Of a stretch of 64,000 nucleotides of DNA, positions 53,360-64,000 are shown in pieces. Below the pieces are notes generated by a model, which was not told the DNA's origin, did not search any database, and saw nothing but the letters and a program-made list of their open reading frames with translations. A program made the translations under genes and the position numbers. This DNA is from Elgaria multicarinata webbii (Eukaryota; Chordata; Lepidosauria; Squamata; Anguidae): the NCBI RefSeq assembly GCF_023053635.1, contig NC_086180.1, positions 7,197,206 to 7,261,205 on the forward strand. Reading direction: 5' to 3'. Numbering within the stretch: the first letter of the stretch is position 1; each line of letters begins with the position of its first letter.

Positions 53360-54960
53360 AAAGGAACTGTCTTTTCTTTTCTGTTCATCTACTTGTTTAG
53401 ACTTTTCTAATTATATACGTTCTAATTCCAAAGCTCTATCTCTTTCTTTGTCTTTTAATTTTTCTATTTCTATAATTTGTTGGAGTTCTCAATCTTTTTC
53501 TCTTTATTTAATTTTCACTGTTTCAAGTTCCAGTTCTTTTTCATTATGTTTCATCAAATTTTCATTATGTTTCATCTCAGCCTGAAAGGCTAAAAACTCA
53601 GGGCTGTGAGAGGGCCTTATTTCTGTGGTTGCCTCCCCAGCACCACTAAATTTGGAATGTTTGATTTACAAAACTTGTAATTCATCCTCAGTTTTCCCCT
53701 CAGAGGGGATTCCCAGTAACTGACATTGCTCCATTAAATCCTCTTTCCTCATAGTAAGGGCTTCCATCTTTCTCCTGGGCTATAGAATAAAGTGTCAACT
53801 TTCCACTATTTTACCTCACACACTTAAACACGGCTCCCACCATTTTAAACATGGCTTCCACCTCCCACACCATCTGTGACATCACCAGCCTCTGGGATGT
53901 CTATTATTAAACCTCTCCTTCGCTGCCACCACAAGTGTTATTTATTTTTTAAAAGAATGAGGGAATACTAAACCCTTGTGTGTGAGTGTGTCTTGTCTAC
54001 CTGAAAGAATGCATATGGCTGAGCAGACTGGGGCCATAGCTAGGCCTAAGGTTTATCCCTGGATCGTCCAGGGGTCAAACCTGTTCATCCAGGTGACACA
54101 CAGGGGATCCAGTGCTCAGGCAGAGCCGAACCCTGGATGATCCCAGGAGAAACCTTAGGTCTAGCTGTGGCCTTGGTTGTTAAACAAAATAAGAATGAAG
54201 TTTATTCATATAGGAAAAGATTTTAAAAGACACTTTAAGATGATTCTACCTTATCCACACACATCTACCTCCCTCAGCCTCCCAGGGAATACTAAGTACC
54301 TCCAAATCCTAAACCCACACTTTCCTAATACTATCCTGAAACAAGCCTCTGCTAAACCACACTCACTCTTATCCTCACTAACGCCCAAACCCTGACTGGT
54401 TTCTCTAACTGCCCAAAAAACCCTCAACTCTCTCTCTCTCTCTCTCTCTCCATTCAAATCAACCAACCAATCAGACGACACCATTCACACTGCTCACCAG
54501 TCTAACTCCCACTATATACTCACTATAGGAAGGACCATTACATCCCTCAATGTGTGTGTATAGATGTATATGTATATGTGTGTCTGTAAATATAGAACCA
54601 AGTCAGGCAGGAACTTGACCAAGAGCCCAGCTGCTACAACACTGTTGTCAACTACAAAAAAGACAATACTTTCTAAATACTTTGAAAAGACCATGCGTTA
54701 CGGTCAGCAAGTGTCACCTTATTAAAATTATGGCGAACAAAGCTGGACGGTTAGAGGGGGAAACTATCCACAGTTCTATCATATTTAAAAATCTGTTTAA
54801 GACAAGATTATAATAACTCTTTTAAAAACTACGTCTATATGCTTGTTCTTCACTGGCACCGAACGGCCCCCAAGCAGGCCATGCCCTTTGCCACTCCCCT
54901 TAGGCCCCTGCCCAAGGCCCCTGGGGCTTTTGCAGCTAGGTAGCCTCTTGCTGGCCAACA
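53360..54960. repeat. Segmental-duplication block I, unit 3
   Basis: Matches units 1 and 2 with the uninterrupted site at about 54290-54296 where unit 2 has its Harbinger-like element. The foldback MITE is at 54032-54172, a CT tract at 54428-54450, an aaccaatcag box near 54466 and actatatactc near 54512. Continues through 54610-54790, the part lost at the L1 site in unit 1. Confidence 0.8.
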
Positions 54961-55009
54961 CCCCTGGGAGCTGCAGGTGGGATAGATGGATGGGCAGGCA
55001 GGTCAACAG

Positions 55010-55657
<648 letters not shown>

Positions 55658-55823
55658 TTAAAACAAAAGTAAGTGTGAAGACTATAGATAAAAACAACCT
55701 TAGCAGGCAAAGGCCTGCCAGAAGACAGATGACTTCTACAGCCAGTGAAAGATATTCTGAAAGAGTGCCATCCACAAGAGAAAAAGCCCTCCACAAAATT
55801 GCTGCAGCCATTGATAACAACCT

Positions 55824-55965
55824 GGCCAAATCTACACCAAGCAGGATGTGACACTTGGGAAATGTTTTGAAAACTGTCTATGGAGTGTGTCCTGGGCCCC
55901 AAAAGTTGTCACTCCTGTTATAAACCATTTTAAAGCAGTAGTGTAGATCCTGCTGATGCCTCTGT
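55824..55965. repeat. MITE, unit 3
   Basis: Paralog of 23172-23309, right end aaagcagtagtgtagatcct. Confidence 0.65.
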
Positions 55966-55981
55966 GAGAAATGGATGAATG

Positions 55982-56466
55982 TGTTACTTTTTCATATATT
56001 GCAATGTTTATCATAAGGAGAAAATATAATGGCTAATGCATTATTAAAATATTATTATAACGGCTTCTGAAAAGGGTCAGCTAAAAGCAATGTTATAACT
56101 GAAGCATTATAAGAAAAACAGGAAGGCATAGCAGGTGTGGAGGGTCTTTTTCAGCTGAGATAATGAGAGTAACGGAATTTTGTGGTTGGACTTGTGGTGA
56201 GAAGAGGTGATAAATAGAACAAAGCCGAGGTAAACAGGGGAGGAGTCAGCAGGTGTACCGGGATAGGCTGTAACCCCTTGAGTCTCTAACCAATGGAGTG
56301 ATAGGGAAGGGACTGCTTCGGCTGGGCTAAAGGATAAAATAGTTTTGCTCTAGCTGGTAGGTGTGCCTACCTGGGTTGGGCAACCAGACTTGCAATTCTA
56401 TTCAATAAAAACAGAGTGCTTTCACCATTTGTCCTTGAATCTTCATTTCACATCATGTTTCTAACA
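55982..56466 (+). mobile_element. LTR upstream of copy 3 exon 1
   Basis: Same start (tgttactttttc), end (tttctaaca) and family as 23329-23981. It is shorter than its paralog, with about one break. It ends three bases before the esterase leader and 427 bp before the ATG. Confidence 0.75.
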
Positions 56467-56469
56467 CCT

Positions 56470-56893
56470 CCACCCTAGTTGGGTGGAGGCATCAGCAGAT
56501 AGACAGATAGGCCTCACCGTCCTAGTTAATATGGGAAAAAGTGATCTTTCAGATATCCAGGGACCAAGCTGTTTTGGACTTCGAAAGTTGATGAACAGTC
56601 ATCTGAATGGCTCCTGGAAGCAAATGGAGCAACATGGCATGCCCTTTTTTGCACAGAGTGTTCTAGATAATTGTGAAATGTTAATAAACAGCATCATCAC
56701 ATGGTGTACAACTATCTGAGTCAATTTAAGTCTTGTAATCCATTTACTAGCCATGTGGAGGTGTGTCTGTCACCGAAGTTTGCATTTTCAAGGAAGGAGC
56801 TACAGAACTACAACAGACAGAGAGCTGAGCCAATCCTTCTGGAGACGACAGTCTTGGCTGTATAGTCAGCTTTAGTTCCTTTGGAAAGGTGCA
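56470..56893 (+). promoter_or_regulatory. Promoter and 5' leader of the esterase gene, unit 3
   Basis: Very close to the unit 1 leader and slightly more distant from unit 2. Ends cctttggaaaggtgca before the ATG. Confidence 0.55.
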
Positions 56894-57070
56894 ATGGGGC
56901 TTCTTTATGCCATCTTGCTTGGGGCAGGAGGAATGATTGCAACTGTTTTTTTCTTGCTGCTCTCCTGGGCAATTTATTATGACCTCTCTGTGAGCAATAT
57001 TCCTGCCGGATTTGACCATCCATTAAAACTTCGATTTGTTCACTGCGTACTCATTCTGATGTTCACTATG
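56894..57070 (+). CDS. AADACL4: AADACL4-like esterase exon 1 (copy 3, partial gene)
   Basis: 59 codons, same start, length and donor (gtaagt at 57071) as copy 2 exon 1. Hydrophobic anchor VFFLLLSWAIYYD, then DLSVSNIPAGFDHPLKLRF. Exons 2-4 are not in the window; intron 1 runs past position 64000. Whether this copy is functional cannot be judged here. Confidence 0.85.
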
Positions 57071-57464
57071 GTAAGTTTGCCATCATTTGAAAAATACAGT
57101 TACAAGGCTCAAGAGAAATTGGGAAGTGTGGGGAGATGAATGGCACTGGGAAAAAGAAATATTTAAACTATTTTGTGACTGATTTCCAGAGATTATGTCA
57201 ACTGCTTCCATTCACTTTTCAATGATGGTGTGTGTGGGGGGAGGGGGGGGGTGCGTATACGATATTTTATCAAATGTGCACGCCAAGAGCATGGGAATTG
57301 ACTTGAAGTAGTAGTCCTAAAATGACTGTGTGAGAATCCAAAGTAAATGTGAGCTTGAAAAATCTACTTTAGAATCATCTGGATATGTCTTCTCTAAAGA
57401 TGATATTGAAGCAGACCCACCCCAAATAAAGATATATATATATATAGGGTGACCATATGACTGC

Positions 57465-58735
<1,271 letters not shown>

Positions 58736-59092
58736 TCCCAGCATCTCCAAGCCTTAGACTGGTCTAGCAGCTCCCTGGGAGTTGCAGGGGTTTTTCCCCT
58801 TGCTGAGCAAACCTGCTGCCGCTGCTTGTTGTTGTTGTTGCTGCCGCCTCCTGCAATCCTGGGGCTGCAATCCTGGGCATGCCTCTCTGGAAAAAAGCCT
58901 CCTACAGACCTGCACAGGATTGCCCTGTTAAAAGCATGGGGGGGGGGGGGGGAGACTGCTTAGGCTTCCTGCTGATTTTAAAACTGGATTCTAGGTCTAC
59001 TGCAAATTAGATCCTGGCTTCTCATGTTTTGGACTACAATTCCCATAAGCCCTCACCAACACAGCCAATGAGTTGTAGTCCAAAATATATAT
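58736..59092. other. Spacer with hAT-MITE-like and CTG-rich pieces
   Basis: Begins within a ttggactacaactcccagca repeat, common in squamate foldback MITEs. Includes (TTG)n at about 58826 and a G-run at 58940. Confidence 0.45.
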
Positions 59093-59232
59093 TGAGGGTA
59101 AAATCCAAGGTAAATCCTACTTCGAGTAGACCCATTGAAATGAATGGAACTTAACTTGGTCAAAACTTACATAAGTCTTATTCATGTCAATGGGTCTGCA
59201 CTACATAGGACTCATGTGGGATTCTACCCTCT
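59093..59232. repeat. Foldback MITE
   Basis: Ends gagggtaaaatcc and gggattctaccctc are inverted repeats. The interior has two opposing gtagacccattgaaatgaat and catgtcaatgggtctgcact arms. Confidence 0.7.
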
Positions 59233-59244
59233 GTTGCCTACCAC

Positions 59245-60110
59245 ACTTAGAATCATAGAATAGTAGAATTGGAAGGGGCCTAAAAGGCCATTGAGTCCAA
59301 CCCCCTGCTCAATGCAGGAATCCACCCTAAAGCATCCCTGACAGATGGTTGTCCAGCTGCCTCTTGAAGGCCTTTAGTGTGGGAGAGCACTTAACCTCCC
59401 TAGGTAACTGATTCCATTGTCGCACTGCTCTAACAGTCAAGAAATTTTTCCTGATGTCCAGCTGGAATCTGGCTTCCTTTAACTTGAGCCCGTTATTCCG
59501 TGTCCTGCACTCTGGGAGGATCGAGAAGAGATCCTGGCCCTCCTCTGTGTGACAACCTTTTAAGTATTTGAAGAGTGCTATCATCTCTCCCCTCAATCTT
59601 CTCTTTTCCACGCTAAATATGCCCAGTTCTTTCAGTTTCTCTTCATAGGGCTTTGTTTCTAGACCCATGATCATCCTGGTTGCCTCCTCTGTCTGCATCC
59701 TTCTTGAAGTGTGGTGCCCAGAACTGGACGCAATACTCCAGATGAGGCCTAACTAGGGCCGAATAGAGAGGAACCAGCACCTCACTTGATTTGGAAACTA
59801 TACTTTTATTAATGCAGCTCAAAATAGCATTTGCCTTTTTTGCAGCCATATCGTATTGTTGGCTCATATTCAGCTTGTGATCTACAACAATTCCAAGATC
59901 CTTCTCATTTTTAGTATTGCTGAGCCAAGTATCCCCCCCCCATCTTGCAACAGTTCATTTGGTTTCTTTTTCCTCGGTGTAGAACTTGGCATTTATCCCT
60001 ATTAAATTTCATGCTGTTGTTTCCAGCCCAGCGCTGCAGCCTATCAAGTTCACTTTCAACTTTGATTCTGTGTTCCAGGGTATTAGCTATCCCACCCAAT
60101 TTTGGCTTAG
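59245..60110 (-). mobile_element. CR1 LINE, 5'-truncated
   Basis: Tail tcatagaatagtagaattgg at the left. The minus strand carries the ORF2 end (QLPREVKCSPTLKAFKRQLD), [18 protein letters not shown] and, upstream, RLQRWAGNNSMKFNRDKCQV. Several frame breaks. Confidence 0.9.
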
Positions 60111-60539
60111 CCTACCTCACAGGGTTGTTGGAGGGGGGGCTAGGAAGGGGAGATGTTATTTCTGCCCTGAGCTCCTGGGAAGGAACAGAAGTACCATAGA
60201 TCCCTTACGCCAGGTCAGATGATTTCATCACCTATTCCACTATTATATGTTTTCTACTCTAACTGCCAGCAAAAAAGTTACCTTCTTTCCAGCAGGCTAT
60301 CCGAAAGCACACCCAAGTCATATGTAATATGCACATCTGATTTTTAAAAGATTTAGAAAGTAATGCTTCCAAAAACTGCATTAGCCTTCTATGCTGCAAC
60401 ATTACACTATTGGCTCACATTGAGAAATTGATCAAAAATGGTCCCCTTCTTTCCAGCAGACTAGCCCAAAGCACACCCAAGTCATATGTAATATGCACAT
60501 ATGATTTTTAAAAGATTTAGAAAGTAATGCTTCCAAAAA

Positions 60540-61810
<1,271 letters not shown>

Positions 61811-62755
61811 CAACTCCCATCATTGCAAGTCGGTATGTCCCATGGACAGGAATGCTGCGACTTGTACTCTCAAACATGTGGAGAGGTGACTATGGGATTC
61901 TGGAAAACTGATCGGGGAATGTTGTTCTAGAGCAAGGGCAGGCAAAATGTAGCTCTCTAGATGTTTTGGCATTCAATTCATAAAAGTCTCTGTCAGCATG
62001 GACAGTGATCAAGAATGCTGTGACCGCAGAAGAATGCTGTGACCGCAGAGGATTTTTCTTAGTGTTCAGCAGTGTGAGATCAAAGGCAGAGCTACCACCT
62101 AATAGATTCATGTGTAAGGAAGGATTATTTTAAAAACTATTGATGAAAATGATTTTCGTCCTCAACATAACATGGGAGTTGCAGCGCAGCACATCTGGAC
62201 AGCACCAGGCTGGAGAAGGATGGTTTATACTTGGGTCCTATACATGTCTTCTCAGAAGCCAGTGCCACTGAGTTTACTAGGGCTTCCCCTCAAGTGGTAT
62301 AGGATTGCAAACTAATCTCATTTGAAAGGAGTTCAAGACACCCAAACTAATCCTCTTCTGTTCCTCTGTCACTCTGATGAGATGATGTATTGTGGAGGGA
62401 TTGTGGGGAGTGAACAGTATATTTTGTATGAACACATTTTAAGAAAAAAAATTGGTTCTTTGAAGGGCAGGGTATTTACGAAAAGCTGAAAGTGCCAGCT
62501 CTTGCTCTGGTTCTACATCTCCAACAAATAGTGCCCCTTCTGTTATCAATCGTGCTGCTCTATGCGAGATGTGTGTGAGAAAAAAATATTGCGCAGCCCC
62601 TGTATTTGGTAAGGATATAGAACAGCATTCCCTCTCCTGCTGTCCCAGCTTTCCTGACCATGGGACATACTGACTTGCAATGATGGGAGTTGTAGTCTAA
62701 CACCTTTGATGGGCACCAGGTTGGGGAAGGGCTGCACTAAAAAAAAAATAGAAGT

Positions 62756-63017
62756 AGGTGGCCCTAAGTTGTTCGTCATCAGTTTTCCACAACCCCACAG
62801 TCACCTCTGCATATCCTATTCTCCATCCTGTCCTCATGGTTTATATCTGCTTTGGGAGAATGAGAATTTCACTGGCACTTTCTGCCTCCTTAGGGAGGAT
62901 GTGGCGTTATAGGCCTGTGAGCCTTAACTCTCAATTTCCCTGCTTTTTGGAGTTTGGTTGAAAACTGTAGAGCCTTTAACGTTGTTTTGTAAACCGTAGG
63001 TTTTTTGTTTATGGATA
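62756..63017. repeat. Inverted copy of the conserved 260-bp piece
   Basis: Reverse complement of 61420-61690 and 58350-58610. With segment B it makes a large inverted repeat whose arms flank the hAT-like foldback. Confidence 0.85.
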
Positions 63018-63020
63018 TAT

Positions 63021-63588
63021 ATATATATAGGGTGACCATATGACTGGATTTGCCCGGGTTTTTGGTGACAAATCCGGGAGGGGAAGGGGAAAGCCAGGTT
63101 TTTCCCCAGAGAGAAGCTCTAATGGGAATTAACAAAAATGCTTATAACTCCATCATTTTTTAAGATAAAGACATGAAACTTGGCACAACGGTAGATCTTA
63201 GGAAGGGCTTTAGTGATACCAATTTTGAAACAGATCCGTTCATCCATTGATTTTTTAGGATTTTTTTTTAAAACTGAGGGTTTAAAATTATCATTTTTAA
63301 AATCGTCATTTTTAAAGATAAAGAGCTGAAAGTTGGCACCATGATAGGATTTAGGTAGAGCTTTAGCCGCACCAAATTTGAAACAGATCCGTTCAACCAT
63401 TGATTTTTTAGGAATTTTTTAAAAATTGAGGTTTTAAAATTATTATTTTTTAAACTGTCATTTTTAAAGATAAAGAGCTGAAAGTTGGCACCATGATAGC
63501 TTTTAGTTAGAGCTTTAGCCATACCAAATTTGAAACGGATATGTTCATCTATTGATTTTTAGGAATTTTTTTAAATTTGAGGATTTAA

Positions 63589-63651
<63 letters not shown>

Positions 63652-64000
63652 ATTTTTTAAGGATAATTATCATTTTTAAAATCGTAATTTTTAAAGATAA
63701 AGAGATGAAAGTTCACCCCATGATAGGATTTAGGTAGAGCTTTAGCCGCACCAAATTTTCTGTTAACAAGGACTTTAGCTTTGCCAAGTTTAAAACAGTT
63801 CTGTCCATCCATTATGTTTTAGGATTTTTTTTAAAGTTTGAGGTTTTAAAATTATTTTTTTAAAATGACATTTTTAAATATAAAGGACTGAAAGTTGGCA
63901 CCATGATAGCTCTTAAGGAGAGATTTAGCCATGCCAGGTTTGAATCAGATCTGTTCATCCATTGTTTTTTTTAGGATTTTAAAATTATTGTGTTTTAAAA
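63021..64000. mobile_element. Non-autonomous TIR element, left part (cut by window end)
   Basis: Starts tatagggtgaccatatgac and continues with the same ~150-bp tandem units as 34568-36052 (aagataaagagctgaaag, ggcaccatgatagct). An AT microsatellite at 63594-63649 sits in the corresponding unit. Confidence 0.75.

Overview
The window is eukaryotic, almost certainly from a squamate reptile (lizard-type) genome. The evidence is the repeat mix: CR1, L2 and L3-like LINE tails, active-looking L1s, an Ingi/Vingi-like LINE, a tRNA-derived squamate SINE, a Ty1/copia element, hAT and Harbinger-like MITEs, and AT-, CA- and CT-rich microsatellites. Genes here are spliced and sit in repeat-dense introns.

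The only host gene family I can support is an arylacetamide-deacetylase-like esterase of the AADACL3/AADACL4 type. It lies in a head-to-tail tandem array, all on the + strand. Copy 2 (34019-50495) has four exons with matching splice phases and would encode about 410 aa with HGG, GDSMG, DVIRDD and GFHG motifs. Copy 1 keeps promoter-side sequence (23985-24388) and a clean terminal exon (26686-27460). Its exons 1-3 are missing, because leader sequence is joined directly to intron-3 sequence near 24389. Copy 3 shows only exon 1 (56894-57070) and the start of intron 1 before the window ends. Two broken terminal-exon relics (22407-22957 and 55010-55556) lie upstream of copies 1 and 3. The first ~280 bases match the end of copy 1's 3' flank, so another unit probably lies just to the left.

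Layout: 1-3.46 kb is a duplicated flank plus CR1, L2 and L3-like fragments. 3.48-17.2 kb is a nested stack: an Ingi/Vingi-like LINE containing a young Ty1/copia element (4692-8386, identical-looking LTRs) and a hAT element (13043-16915), which itself contains an antisense L1. 17.3-22.1 kb is an L2, duplicated block I and a truncated L1 holding a solo LTR. 22.1-30.7 kb is unit 1, 31.0-53.3 kb is unit 2 and 53.4-64 kb is unit 3. Unit 2's intron 1 is 11.6 kb, mostly from a non-autonomous TIR element, one truncated L1 and one nearly intact 5.9-kb L1 with a 17-bp target duplication.

The most unusual items are: a 363-bp antisense fragment of 28S rDNA in intron 3 of copy 2, replacing sequence still present in copy 1; the exon 1-3 deletion in copy 1; a CpG-rich Harbinger-like element with clean empty sites in both paralogous units; LTR-bearing versus LTR-free promoter regions among gene copies; two CR1 insertions with inverted 5' parts; and a 15-bp motif shared by the internal repeats of two different TIR element families. 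I found no wholly new multi-gene system. All comparisons were made by eye.
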